Source: JBNKEI01 sp050288705 (lineage in GTDB: Bacteria; Myxococcota; Myxococcia; Myxococcales; UBA5297). From it: 28,418 bases of DNA. Positions within the stretch are counted from its first letter, which is position 1. Every line of letters starts with the position of its first letter. Positions 6,822 through 15,459 of this stretch are shown piece after piece. Location: contig JBNKEI010000098.1 of assembly GCA_050288705.1 (NCBI GenBank), forward strand, positions 1 to 28,418, written 5' to 3'. Made by a program: the position numbers and the translations under genes. Below the pieces are notes generated by a model that was not told the origin of the DNA, made no database searches, and saw only the letters and a list, made by a program, of their open reading frames with translations.

Positions 6822-7028
6822 GTCATTGTGGGTCAAATTATTCCAAACACAACCAATAAGGTGACAATTATGAAAAATAGCTCTATTCGTATTACTGTCG
6901 CCGCGTGCTATGTGATCAAAATTGCGCGGCAAACCTCGCCGTTTAGGGCGTGGAAGGATAGCGCGAAGAGCCGAAGGCTCCGATTTCCGAACGATATAGG
7001 AAACACCGTCCTTCAGGTCGGTTAGGTT
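6822..7028 (-). pseudogene. IS5-family transposase N-terminal remnant
   Basis: Read on the minus strand from 7028, the frame gives NLTDLKDGVSYIV, then a short gap, LPRPKRRGLPRN, AIFH, and IGCVWNNLTHND. This follows the conserved start of IS5-type transposases (NLTD-x-EW-x-I-x-PLLP-x-x-x-RGRPR, AIFYVLRTGC-x-W-x-x-LP-x-D) with many substitutions and an insertion of about ten residues. The catalytic region is absent; the frame then runs into the terminator at 6785-6819. The plus-strand open frame over the same DNA is a shadow. Confidence 0.5.
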
Positions 7029-7134
7029 CCACGTCCATTTTACTTGGCTTGGACCAGCCGCTTCTCTATGCTCGATGGCTCTTGTCTGCTAACGCCGTAG
7101 TCACGCTGACAATGGTTCGACTTTAGGTTTTTTT

Positions 7135-7368
7135 ATGAGATGCATTCTGGTTTTTCTTGTTTTGGCTGGCGCAATTTTGCTACCAGATTGCAAAGTAAAA
7201 TATCCTCTTAGCTGCAATACAAACGAGGACTGTCCGAGTGATGCGTATTGTCATGAGCAAATCTGTGTTCTGGCGGAATGTAAAAATAGGCTGACGGAAA
7301 ACGATAATTCGATAGTTAGAAGCTATACGGCACTGCGGACTGCGGACCCTAACCGAAGTTTTATGTAA
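7135..7368 (+). CDS. Small Cys-rich secreted protein or lipoprotein
   Basis: A 77-residue product. The first 19 residues (MRCILVFLVLAGAILLPDC) form a signal peptide; Cys19 is preceded by L-P-D, a poor lipobox, so lipidation is uncertain. The mature part starts with C-x5-C-x5-C-x4-C-x4-C (CNTNEDCPSDAYCHEQICV and on to AEC). The CN-x-x-x-DCPSDAYC-x-x-x-xC arrangement is a disulfide-rich repeat often seen in surface proteins of Myxococcota and Bdellovibrionota. After it the sequence is short and featureless, and the gene may be the 5' end of a longer one. There is no clear ribosome binding site before ATG 7135 (a T-run precedes it). It runs towards the PDH terminator. Confidence 0.45.
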   Translation: MRCILVFLVLAGAILLPDCKVKYPLSCNTNEDCPSDAYCHEQICVLAECKNRLTENDNSIVRSYTALRTADPNRSFM

Positions 7369-7390
7369 GTAGAAAATAGCAAGCTATGAC

Positions 7391-7447
7391 TAGAATAAAA
7401 AGGGAAAGGATAGGTAGCTTCAGGGCAATAGTAGATCCTTCTCCCTT
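7391..7447 (-). terminator. Terminator of the PDH operon
   Basis: On the minus strand a 12-bp stem with one bulge (arms at 7435-7447 and 7400-7411, ATCCTT-C-TCCCTT against AAGGGAAAGGAT) closes a loop of about 23 bases and is followed by TTTTATTCTA (7391-7400). It lies 35 bp past the lpdA stop, where an operon terminator is expected. Confidence 0.65.
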
Positions 7448-7481
7448 CGGGTAAAAGTAATCGGAATGCGTTTTATAGATT

Positions 7482-8921
7482 TCAGGTTTTCCCGTTAGCT
7501 GTTTTGCGAGGACGGTAATAATGGGTGGCAGTTCCGTGGAAAACCTCGGCAGCTTCTTTGTAAGTTTCCGATAGGGTAGGGTGGGGATGAATACAAAGCG
7601 ATAAATCGGTCATATTGGCGGCCATTTCCATAGCCAATACGCCTTCGGCAATGAGCTCGCCAGCATTGTTTCCCACTAGGCCGACACCCAATAACCTTTC
7701 ACTCTTGGGATCAATCAAGAACTTGGTAAGGCCATCAGTGCGATCCATGGTGACTGCTCGCCCTATGGCTGCCCACGGCATACGTGCCACCTGGTAAGGA
7801 ATGCCCTTGGTTTTAGCCTCATTTTCCGTCATGCCTGCCCAGGCAATTTCCGGGTCGGTGAAAACTACCGCAGGAATAGCGGCTGGTTGGTACGCGCTTC
7901 TTTTTCCGGCGATTACTTCTACTGCGACTTTGGCCTCATGGTAAGCTTTGTGGGCTAGCATGGGCTCGCTGGCTACATCACCAATAGCGAATATTGAATC
8001 GACGCTAGTGCGGCGCTGGTTATCCACCTGGATGAAACCGCGTTCAGCCAGCTTTACGCCGGCTTTTTCCAAATCTAAATGGCTACTGTTGGGTTTACGA
8101 CCAACCGCTACCAATACCCGGTCAAATACTTCTGACCGCTGATTTTTGCTATCGCCTCCCTGTAAATTGACTTTGACATGCTCTCCTTCGACAACTGCGC
8201 CTAGTACCGAAGTATTGAGAAGTATTTCTTTGAATTGGGTGGCTGCTCGTTTTTGCAGGTAGCGCACCAAGTCAGGGTCTACTCCCTGCAGTAAGCCGGC
8301 GGTCATCTCTACCACGGTTACTTCTGAGCCAACGGCGGCGTAGAAAGTGCCCAACTCCAAGCCAATATATCCGCCGCCAATAACTAGAAGGCGTTTAGGT
8401 ATGGTTGGTACGTCGAGAGCGGTTCGCGAATTCCATATTTTTTCCGGGTCTTTGGGCAGGGTGGGGATAGCAGCGGGCAAAGAGCCCGAGGCGATTATTG
8501 CGTATTGGAAACCTAATTCGTTTTGCTGACCATCAATGCCAGTTATTTTGAGTGTACGCTGATCTAAGAAGGTTGCAGTGCCGCGTAGGTGTCTGACCTT
8601 ACGTCGGCTTCCCAATTGACCGAGGCCACCAGTAATAGTAGCAACTACCTTTTGCTTCCAGGCGCGGAGGCGTTCAATATCTACTTTGGGCGCGCTAAAT
8701 GAAACTCCCCATGCTTCTGCTTCCCGGGATTCATTTATTACCCGAGCAACATGTAGCAATGCTTTTGAGGGTATGCAGCCGCGATACAAGCAAACTCCGC
8801 CGGGGTTTTGCTCGGGATCAATGAGGGTCACTTCCATTCCTAGATCTGCAGCCAAAAAGGCCGCAGTGTATCCCCCTGGTCCTCCTCCAATGACCGCCAG
8901 ATGGGTTTTTTCCTGCGCCAT
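7482..8921 (-). CDS. lpdA: Dihydrolipoamide dehydrogenase (E3)
   Basis: Reoxidises the lipoyl group of the pyruvate dehydrogenase E2 subunit, passing electrons through a redox disulfide and FAD to NAD. Length 479 matches the family. FAD-binding GGGPGG at 12-17; redox disulfide C44-LYRG-C49 followed by IPSKALLH; NAD-binding VIGGGYIGLELG near 180; second FAD motif IFAIGDV; dimer-interface catalytic pair in HPHPTLSE (H447, E452). CLYRGC is a variant of the commoner CLNVGC and keeps both Cys. Start ATG 8921 has GGGAGAAAG just upstream. It is the last gene of the operon, 24 bp after E2, and a terminator follows. It may also serve other 2-oxoacid dehydrogenases or glycine cleavage. Confidence 0.97.
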   Translation of the reverse strand: MAQEKTHLAVIGGGPGGYTAAFLAADLGMEVTLIDPEQNPGGVCLYRGCIPSKALLHVARVINESREAEAWGVSFSAPKVDIERLRAWKQKVVATITGGLGQLGSRRKVRHLRGTATFLDQRTLKITGIDGQQNELGFQYAIIASGSLPAAIPTLPKDPEKIWNSRTALDVPTIPKRLLVIGGGYIGLELGTFYAAVGSEVTVVEMTAGLLQGVDPDLVRYLQKRAATQFKEILLNTSVLGAVVEGEHVKVNLQGGDSKNQRSEVFDRVLVAVGRKPNSSHLDLEKAGVKLAERGFIQVDNQRRTSVDSIFAIGDVASEPMLAHKAYHEAKVAVEVIAGKRSAYQPAAIPAVVFTDPEIAWAGMTENEAKTKGIPYQVARMPWAAIGRAVTMDRTDGLTKFLIDPKSERLLGVGLVGNNAGELIAEGVLAMEMAANMTDLSLCIHPHPTLSETYKEAAEVFHGTATHYYRPRKTANGKT

Positions 8922-8945
8922 AAACTTTCTCCCGAAATATAGTTT

Positions 8946-10280
8946 TTATAAATGCATGGTCATTGGTTGTTTCAGGCATTCGCAAATCCAGCTCAGAAAG
9001 CGAGCTGCATCGGCACCATCGATGATGCGATGGTCATAGGAAAGTGCCAGGGGTAAAATAGTGCGTGGTTCCCATCGCCCGTTGGCAGAGCCAGAGGAGC
9101 CGCCAGAGAAGAAAGAATAGCTAGGTCTGACCGTTGCTCGACTAACGCCCAATATGGCGACTTGTGGCCATAAAATAACAGGGGTGAAATTGGCGCCGCC
9201 AATGCTGCCTTGGTTGGAAATGCTAAAAGTGCCACCCTCAAGTTCCTCTGGTTTTATTCTCGTCTTTCGTGCACGGTCTGCTAGATCGGCAATGGCTATT
9301 GCCAGTTCGGTAATGCTTTTATTATGGGCATCAGTAACTACTGGCATCAAAAGACCCCGTGACGTATCCACAGCTATACCAATATGCACGTAATTTTTAA
9401 AAATTATTTGATTGCCCTGGGGATTAATACTGGCATTGAAATGAGGAAATTTAACTAACGCGGTTGCGCAGATTTTGGCCAGCACTGCAGTAATGGTTAG
9501 TTTTGCTCCGCTTTGACCTGCCGTAGTAGCGTTGGCGCGAATGAATTCTTGCGTTTTGGTAATGTCTGCCTCGTCAAATTGAGTGACGTGGGGCACCATT
9601 CTCCAGGAAAGAGCAGTGCTTTCGGCGGTTAGGCGGCGTACGGTGGGTATTTCTTGAATGTCTATCGGACCCCAACGGGAAAAATCAGGTAATGGCGGTG
9701 TTTCACCGGTTCCTAAGCCAGAAACGCTGGCGCCTGTTGCTGCAAGCTGTTGTTTTACCTGTGCTTTTATATCTGATTCGGAAATGCGACCCCCGGGGCC
9801 AGTTCCTTTTACGGCGTAAATATCGACCCCTAACTCCCGAGCAAGCTTGCGTATTGAAGGAGCGGCGGCCACCAACGGGCGGGTTTCTTCCATATGCGGT
9901 TGCGCAGCGGGCGTGGGGATTGGCTCGGGTTTATCACCTAGCTCGTCAAGAACGGGTTCTGATACCGGCAGTCGATTCTCCACCATAGTTTGCTGCGCAG
10001 CCTGTTCGCTTTGCGCGACTTTATTTTCGCTGGTTTCTGCACTTTCGACCTGGGCTACGGTATCTCCAATTTTGAGTTCGTTGCCAACCTTGACCAAAAT
10101 CTGGGCAATATTGCCTTTGACTGGTGAAGGAATCTCTACCACTGCTTTGTCAGTTTCTAAATCGATTAGCGACTGATCCACTTCAACCGCATCGCCCAAA
10201 GCAACATGTATGGCCACCACTTTACCGCTTTTAACGTTCTCTCCAATATTTGGCACCGTAACCGCAATTTGGTTTGGCAT
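8946..10280 (-). CDS. aceF: Pyruvate dehydrogenase E2, dihydrolipoyl acetyltransferase
   Basis: Transfers the acetyl group from lipoate to CoA and forms the core of the complex. Domains in 444 residues: one lipoyl domain (about 1-76) with lipoyl-lysine K45 in ETDKAVVEIPSP; a Pro/Glu-rich linker; a peripheral subunit-binding domain (SIRKLARELGVD to GPGGRISESDI, about 140-175); and the catalytic domain ending with SYDHRIIDGADAARF, catalytic H417 and D421. A single lipoyl domain contrasts with the three of E. coli AceF. Start taken at ATG 10280 (MPNQIAV), the usual E2 N-terminus, with a purine-rich AAGGGGGGGCAG directly before it; an in-frame ATG at 10307 would add nine unlikely residues. It begins 39 bp after the E1 stop and belongs to the same transcript. 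Confidence 0.97.
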   Translation of the reverse strand: MPNQIAVTVPNIGENVKSGKVVAIHVALGDAVEVDQSLIDLETDKAVVEIPSPVKGNIAQILVKVGNELKIGDTVAQVESAETSENKVAQSEQAAQQTMVENRLPVSEPVLDELGDKPEPIPTPAAQPHMEETRPLVAAAPSIRKLARELGVDIYAVKGTGPGGRISESDIKAQVKQQLAATGASVSGLGTGETPPLPDFSRWGPIDIQEIPTVRRLTAESTALSWRMVPHVTQFDEADITKTQEFIRANATTAGQSGAKLTITAVLAKICATALVKFPHFNASINPQGNQIIFKNYVHIGIAVDTSRGLLMPVVTDAHNKSITELAIAIADLADRARKTRIKPEELEGGTFSISNQGSIGGANFTPVILWPQVAILGVSRATVRPSYSFFSGGSSGSANGRWEPRTILPLALSYDHRIIDGADAARFLSWICECLKQPMTMHL

Positions 10281-10319
10281 CTGCCCCCCCTTAAGTTGTT
10301 CCCGCATAAATGGAATAAA

Positions 10320-13022
10320 CTAGTAGAACAAAGCGCTGGCGCGGTGGAAATCAATTGCTAGCTGCTCACGCGCTCTTACCACTGCTGCCTTGGTGATATG
10401 CTCATCGTGGGCTAAGGCTGCGAGAGCGGCATAAGCAATGTGGCGAGCATTCACTTCAAAAAAGTCGCGAAGCTCATCGCGCGCTTCACTGCGGCCATAA
10501 CCATCAGTCCCCAGCACCTGTAGGGTGCCTGGTATCCATTTAGCGATCGAAGCGGGCAAGGCTTTTAAATAATCAGAAACCGCTACGAATACTCCTTGGC
10601 AATCGGTCAGGCTTTTTTCTAGAAAAGACTGGCGTGGCTCTTCAGGGTTGAGTCGGTTCCAGCGCTCGGTTTCCACTGCATCCCAGTACAAACTTTTGTA
10701 GCTAGTGACACTCCACACATCGGCGGCTACCCCAAATTTTTCTTGCAGCAAAACCTGGGCTTGCAATGCCTGGTTAAGAATTGCGCCACTTCCCAGAAGA
10801 TGGGTATGTACTTCGGCATGCGGATCTAGAGCCGGGCGAAAACGGTAAATTCCGTTGAGAATACCTTCTTGAATGCCAATTGGTGCCTCTGGCGAGACTG
10901 TGGGCATAGCTGGCATGGGGTAAAACTCGTTCATAATGGTTAGGTAATAAATAGAACTTTCCCCGTTTTCCAACATGCGGCGCATTCCTTCGCGCACAAT
11001 TACTGCAACCTCGTAGGCATAAGCAGGATCATAAGCTTTTACTGACGGGTTGCCGTAGGCCAGTAGGTGGCTATGGCCATCTTGGTGTTGCAAGCCTTCT
11101 CCCGCCAAGGTGGTTCGTCCGGAGGTTCCGCCCAGTAGAAAACCACGCGCTCTGCTATCTCCCGCCGCCCAGATCAAATCGGCAATGCGCTGAAACCCAA
11201 ACATGGAGTAAAAAAAGAAAAATGGTACTAAGTTAAGATTAAACGTGGCGTAGGAGGTTCCGGCAGCTATGAAGGAAGCCATTGAGCCGGCTTCGGTGAT
11301 GCCTTCTTCAATGATTTGGCCGTTGGTAGTTTCGTTGTAATAGAGCAGGCTGCTTTTGTCTACCGGCTCGTAAGTTAATCCTCGTGGGCTGTAAATTCCG
11401 TACTTTCGAAAAAGGGATTCCATTCCAAAAGTGCGGGCCTCGTCAGGAACAATCGGTATCACATAGCGGCCAATTTTAGGGTGCGCCAAAAGTTTGCTAA
11501 GCAGGTGCACCATAACCATGGTGGTGGCTACTTCTCGTGCCCCGGTGCCTCTAAAGAATTCTTCAAAAAGGTCATCAAAATCCTTTTGGAACTCGAGCAA
11601 GGGCGTGGAAATGCTCCGGGTTGGCAAGAAGCCACCCAATTCTTCTCGCCGGGTTTTTAGGTATTTAATCTCTTCACTTTCGGGCGCAGGCCTATAAAAA
11701 GGGGCCTTTTCTATTTGATCATCGGGAATGGGTATCCCAAAGCGGCTGCGAAAGAAACGTAGCTCCTGCTCGTTCAGTTTTTTTTGCTGGTGAGTGACAT
11801 TACGTCCCTCTCCAGCCTCTCCTAATCCGTATCCTTTGATGGTTTGAGCAAGGATAACCGTGGGCTCACCCCGGTGCTGCACGGCTGCACGATAGGCAGC
11901 ATATACTTTCTGCGGGTCGTGGCCACCGCGTCGCATTTTTTGTAGCTGTTCATCAGTATAGGTCCGCACCATTTCTGCGGTTTGGGGATATTTTCCGAAA
12001 AAATCCTTGCGGATGTAGGCGCCATCGGAAACTGAGTATTTCTGAGATTGGCCGTCAGGTACTTCTTCCATGCGTTTGGCTAAAAATCCTTCGTAATCCC
12101 GGGAAAGCAACCGATCCCAATCTCCACCCCAAATAACTTTGATAACGTTCCATTTGGCACCGCGAAAGGCGGCTTCCAATTCCTGGATAATTTTGCCGTT
12201 GCCTCGTACTGGCCCGTCTAGTCGTTGCAGATTGCAGTTGACTACGAAAATAAGATTGTCCAGTTCTTCTCGAGCGGCCAGAGTTATGGCGCCAAGGGAT
12301 TCAGGCTCGTCTATTTCGCCGTCACCGAGAAAAGCCCAAACCTTACCGTCGTCAGGAGGCTTGAGACCACGGTTTTCCAGGTAGCGGATAAAGCGGGCCT
12401 GGTAGATGGCCATTAGCGGGGACAAACCCATTGACACTGTAGGGAATTGCCAGAATTTGGGCATTAAAAATGGGTGAGGGTAGGAAGAAAGCCCCCCACC
12501 GGGTTGTAACTCACGGCGGAAGTTTTCCATCTGAGTTTCGCTAATGCGGCCTTCCAGAAAAGCACGAGCATAAATACCAGGGGCAGCATGGCCTTGAAAG
12601 TAAATGATGTCGCCAGGGTGATGGGGTGTTTTTGCCCGGAAAAAATGGTTGAAACCTACTTCGTAAAGAGTAGCTGCCGAGGCGTAAGTAGAAATATGTC
12701 CGCCAATACCAGAGCTCTGTCTATTGGCGCGTACTACCATGGCCATGGCATTCCAGCGGTTTATGCTTTTGATGCGACGTTCGATTTCTCGGCTGCCAGG
12801 AAAAGGCGATTGTTGTTCGTGGGAGATAGTGTTGATGTAGGGTGTATTGAGAGTGAAATCAAAACGTGCTCCCAACTCCTGGGCACGTATTTGTAAAAGT
12901 CTTAGTAATTCTTGTACCCTTTGCGAACCACGGGTCGCCTGAACGTAGTCTAAGGATTCAATCCATTCCCTATTTTCATAAGTAGTTTCATCACTACCGT
13001 TTGGTAGATGTCTTGGAGTCAT
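10320..13022 (-). CDS. aceE: Pyruvate dehydrogenase E1, homodimeric
   Basis: Decarboxylates pyruvate with thiamine diphosphate and reductively acetylates E2. About 900 residues, close to E. coli AceE (887). The thiamine-diphosphate motif is clear: GDGEIDEPESLG and, some 30 residues on, NCNLQRLDGPVRGNGK. Other AceE signatures: GGHISTYASAATLYEVGFNH, SYPHPFLMPKFWQFPTVSMG and the C-terminal GTDGYGRSEARDELRDFFEV. The type is the single-chain, homodimeric E1 of Gammaproteobacteria and many Deltaproteobacteria rather than the alpha/beta form. Start ATG 13022 has GGGG seven bases upstream; an in-frame TTG at 13037 is the alternative. First gene of the operon; its promoter must lie in the gene-poor stretch 13038-13350. 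No PdhR-like site was recognised. Confidence 0.97.
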   Translation of the reverse strand: MTPRHLPNGSDETTYENREWIESLDYVQATRGSQRVQELLRLLQIRAQELGARFDFTLNTPYINTISHEQQSPFPGSREIERRIKSINRWNAMAMVVRANRQSSGIGGHISTYASAATLYEVGFNHFFRAKTPHHPGDIIYFQGHAAPGIYARAFLEGRISETQMENFRRELQPGGGLSSYPHPFLMPKFWQFPTVSMGLSPLMAIYQARFIRYLENRGLKPPDDGKVWAFLGDGEIDEPESLGAITLAAREELDNLIFVVNCNLQRLDGPVRGNGKIIQELEAAFRGAKWNVIKVIWGGDWDRLLSRDYEGFLAKRMEEVPDGQSQKYSVSDGAYIRKDFFGKYPQTAEMVRTYTDEQLQKMRRGGHDPQKVYAAYRAAVQHRGEPTVILAQTIKGYGLGEAGEGRNVTHQQKKLNEQELRFFRSRFGIPIPDDQIEKAPFYRPAPESEEIKYLKTRREELGGFLPTRSISTPLLEFQKDFDDLFEEFFRGTGAREVATTMVMVHLLSKLLAHPKIGRYVIPIVPDEARTFGMESLFRKYGIYSPRGLTYEPVDKSSLLYYNETTNGQIIEEGITEAGSMASFIAAGTSYATFNLNLVPFFFFYSMFGFQRIADLIWAAGDSRARGFLLGGTSGRTTLAGEGLQHQDGHSHLLAYGNPSVKAYDPAYAYEVAVIVREGMRRMLENGESSIYYLTIMNEFYPMPAMPTVSPEAPIGIQEGILNGIYRFRPALDPHAEVHTHLLGSGAILNQALQAQVLLQEKFGVAADVWSVTSYKSLYWDAVETERWNRLNPEEPRQSFLEKSLTDCQGVFVAVSDYLKALPASIAKWIPGTLQVLGTDGYGRSEARDELRDFFEVNARHIAYAALAALAHDEHITKAAVVRAREQLAIDFHRASALFY

Positions 13023-13037
13023 CGCTATTATCCCCAA

Positions 13038-14155
13038 ACTCTCGATGTTTAGGCTTAATGAGTATTCATGGCGCCGCCAACCGAAAAGTCATTTATTGGG
13101 GTAGCTAGTTTTAGGCTGCCCGACCGCTTTCGGAGCATTGTTATTGGCCAGGCGAATGACCGGCCGCCCTGCTCTCGAGGGACAGCCTACGCTAGCGAAG
13201 ACCGGTCCTGGCCGAGTCACAGCTCTAGTCAGTTTCAGACCTGCACCCACGCGGAGTAAGTCGGAGACGAGGTAGGTCCCGGGAATCCAGCCGTTTCAAT
13301 CGAAATAGCAATGGGTGGTCGAGAGCCATATTTCGGAAAACGGCAGTTATTTTACTAGAATATCCATTGTGTTTAAATCTTTATTTGTATTATTTTGTGG
13401 TCGAAGAAGTTCTCGCTTTTCGAGTAAATAACGAATTCTTCGGACGATACGAGTAGCAATTTTGTAAAGATCTTCCTCCTTGGGTTGCTTTTTGCACAAT
13501 ACTTGTGAATTAAAATTACTAGCAAGTATCGCACATCGAAAGGCGATGGGTCGGAATGTGAGCAACTTTATTATTACTTATATACTGCCATCGTCTTTGG
13601 CGGGATGGGGTGGAACTTTTGCTTTTGTCGTAGTAATTCTATTTGCGGCTAATATACGCAGCGCGTTTCTCAAGCCTCTGTTTCTAACCATGGTGATGAT
13701 CAAGTTTCACGTCAGCGTTGAAAATCAATCAATCGACGAAACCTGGGATAGTCGGCTCACCTCGGTTAGTGGAAAATTTCGACAATGCCTAGAACATTGT
13801 TACGTAGCACAAACGGGTCGGGCACTATTGAGAAGCAAAATCTATGCTGCCTTCTGAAGCCATTCTTTTATATTAAAAACCGGTTAACATCAATCCATCA
13901 CGCGATCTATTGCTTTCTGGCACGCTTTGCAGATTATTGCGATCGACATTTAAAACCCGTAAACTTTTGAGCTCTCAATATTTTCCGGCAAGCAAATCGA
14001 TTCGGTCGCTCAGGAGTTGGGCCTCCACTCCCACCCAGTCGTTCTAAAACATGGATGAAGGTGATAGAATAAACTAGAGATTAAGGGTAGGCATTAATTG
14101 CAGCCTGACTCGTGACGAAACAAAGTATGGCCGCAAACGACAAAGAGAAGTTGCC
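13038..14155. other. Gene-poor stretch between PDH operon and flagellin
   Basis: About 1.1 kb without a convincing intact gene. The part 13068-13320 is visibly richer in G and C than its surroundings and could be a foreign fragment, but I recognise nothing in its six frames. A possible IS91-type transposase scrap lies at 13347-13565 on the minus strand. Plus-strand open frames across 13480-13970 lack ribosome binding sites and motifs. Promoters for both aceE (minus) and flagellin (plus) must lie here; for flagellin a TAGAAT at 14065-14070 could be a -10 box, but no good -35 or sigma-28 pattern was found. Confidence 0.4.
13347..13565 (-). pseudogene. Possible IS91-like transposase scrap
   Basis: The minus-strand frame includes KEEDLYKIATRIVRRIRYLLEKRELL. 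A helix of this kind (E/D-L-x-x-I-x-x-R-I-x-RR-x-x-x-x-LE-x-RGLL) follows the catalytic region in IS91-type transposases. Residues on either side do not extend the match, no catalytic Tyr or His is visible, and the start lacks a ribosome binding site. Either a short decayed fragment or a chance resemblance. Confidence 0.3.
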
Positions 14156-15010
14156 ATGTCGATGTCCATACGAACCAATACCTCATCCCTGAACGCACAG
14201 CGAAATGTGTATCAAACCCAAGGCTCGATTGATCGTTCCTTGTCCAGGTTATCCTCAGGATACCGGATCACTCAATCCGGGGATGACGCGGCAGGTTTGG
14301 GTATCAGCACCAATTTGGAAGCGCAAATTCGCAGCTTTTCCCAAGCAGCTCGCAACGCCCAAGATGGAATTTCCGTAGTCCAAACCGCAGAAGGCGCTCT
14401 CCACGAGGTGAGTAATATTCTCATTCGCATGCGAGAGTTGGCCATGGAATCAGCTTCGGACGGTTTAAGTGATACCGAGCGAGGGTATATTCAGGAAGAG
14501 ACCACCGCGCTTATTGACGAAATCTCGCGAATCTCTGATGCTACTGAATTCAATGGCAAAAATCTGCTCAAAGGAACACAGACGATCGTTCCATCAGTGT
14601 TCGATCCCACAACTCTGACCTTCCAAGTAGGTATTCGTAATGTTTCCAATAACGATCGCATAGAGATATCTGTCCCTGGCGTAAACACAATCTCATTGGG
14701 GGTAGACGGTGTTTCGTTATCCACCGCTATCGTGGCACAAAGCGCTCTAAGCACTATTGATTCTGCCATTCAGCGCATTTCCGAAGCTCGCGCCGAACTC
14801 GGTGCGGCAGGCAACCGGCTTACTAATGTGATTAGCCAAATTCAGACTGCAGCCGAAAATCTCTCCGCCGCCCATAGTCGTATTCGCGACGTAGACGTTG
14901 CTGAAGAAAGTTCAATCATGACTCGCAATCAAATTCAAATGCAAGCTGGCGTATCAGTGCTTGCTCAGGCAAACCAGGCTCCGGAGGTTGCTCTTAAATT
15001 GCTAGAATGA
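14156..15010 (+). CDS. fliC: Flagellin
   Basis: Subunit of the flagellar filament, exported through the flagellar type III apparatus; no signal peptide, as expected. The 284 residues contain the N-terminal D0/D1 helices (IRTNTSSLNAQRNVYQTQ, LSRLSSGYRITQSGDDAAGL, NAQDGISVVQTAEGAL) and the C-terminal pair (AELGAAGNRLTNVISQIQ, ending EVALKLLE). The central surface domain is short (about residues 140-190), so this is a near-minimal flagellin. The D1 region that Toll-like receptor 5 recognises in other species is of the usual type (MRELAMESA), an inference from motif only. Start ATG 14156; a second ATG two codons later could also serve. The gene stands alone, without other flagellar genes in view, with its own terminator overlapping the stop codon. 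Confidence 0.97.
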   Translation: MSMSIRTNTSSLNAQRNVYQTQGSIDRSLSRLSSGYRITQSGDDAAGLGISTNLEAQIRSFSQAARNAQDGISVVQTAEGALHEVSNILIRMRELAMESASDGLSDTERGYIQEETTALIDEISRISDATEFNGKNLLKGTQTIVPSVFDPTTLTFQVGIRNVSNNDRIEISVPGVNTISLGVDGVSLSTAIVAQSALSTIDSAIQRISEARAELGAAGNRLTNVISQIQTAAENLSAAHSRIRDVDVAEESSIMTRNQIQMQAGVSVLAQANQAPEVALKLLE

Positions 15011-15031
15011 AGGAGATAGTCCTCATTTTTT
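15006..15031 (+). terminator. Flagellin terminator overlapping the stop codon
   Basis: AATGAAGGA (15006-15014) pairs with TCCTCATT (15020-15027), one bulged A, loop GATAG, followed directly by a T-run (15026-15031). The flagellin stop TGA (15008-15010) lies inside the left arm, so the message has almost no 3' untranslated region. Confidence 0.6.
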
Positions 15032-15076
15032 AAGCTCGATATACGAGGAATCATCCAAAATCTGGTAGTTATCGCG

Positions 15077-15459
15077 GTGGACAGGCCTGTATTTATTCAT
15101 GTCGTATATGTAATCACCTTTCAAAATAACCGCATGGCCACCGCTATGGCCCGAGGACAACCTATAGCGCTACTTGGTTTTGGGGCCGCGGCTTGGACTA
15201 CTGCTTTTCGCGACCAATTTATTGGATGGGACCATCAACAACGTATAGCCAAATTACATTTGGTAGTTAATAATGCTCGTTTTCTTATTTTGCCTTGGGT
15301 TAATTCGCGGCATTTGGCTTCAAAACTTATTTCAATGGCAACTCGTCGTTTACCTGATGATTGGTTTATTCGTTATGGATTTCGTCCTCTTTTATTGGAG
15401 ACTTTTGTAGAGTAGACCGCTTTAAGGGCACCTGCCACAAGGCTGCGAAGCCTGGTTAG
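15077..15459 (+). pseudogene. DUF4338 / DruA-like protein, frameshifted remnant
   Basis: The frame encodes the end of a DUF4338 domain: GFGAAAWTTAFRDQFIGW, then LHLVVNNARFLILPWVN, LASKLISMATRRLPDDW and YGFRPLLLETFV. This domain occurs in DruA of the Druantia anti-phage system and at the N-terminus of some DDE transposase-like proteins. At 15407-15416 the sequence GTAGAGTAGA is a tandem 5-bp duplication that creates a stop. Removing one copy restores the typical continuation VDRFKGTCHKAAK in the other frame, up to a stop at 15457-15459. The N-terminal half is missing, with only unrelated residues before about 15134. Dead gene; whether it came from a defence locus or a transposon cannot be told from the fragment. 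Confidence 0.75.

Noticed and set aside
6828..7025. Plus-strand frame of 65 codons
   Set aside because: The opposite strand reads as an IS5-type transposase remnant, so this is a shadow.
13068..13259. Plus-strand 63-codon frame in the GC-rich block
   Set aside because: No ribosome binding site, no recognisable domain, and compositional bias alone can keep it open.
13480..13970. Overlapping plus-strand frames of 61-125 codons before flagellin
   Set aside because: No ribosome binding site or motif; one hydrophobic stretch alone is not enough.
14040..14075. Sigma-28 promoter for flagellin
   Set aside because: TAAA and GATA elements occur but with the wrong spacing; only a weak TAGAAT -10 candidate remains.
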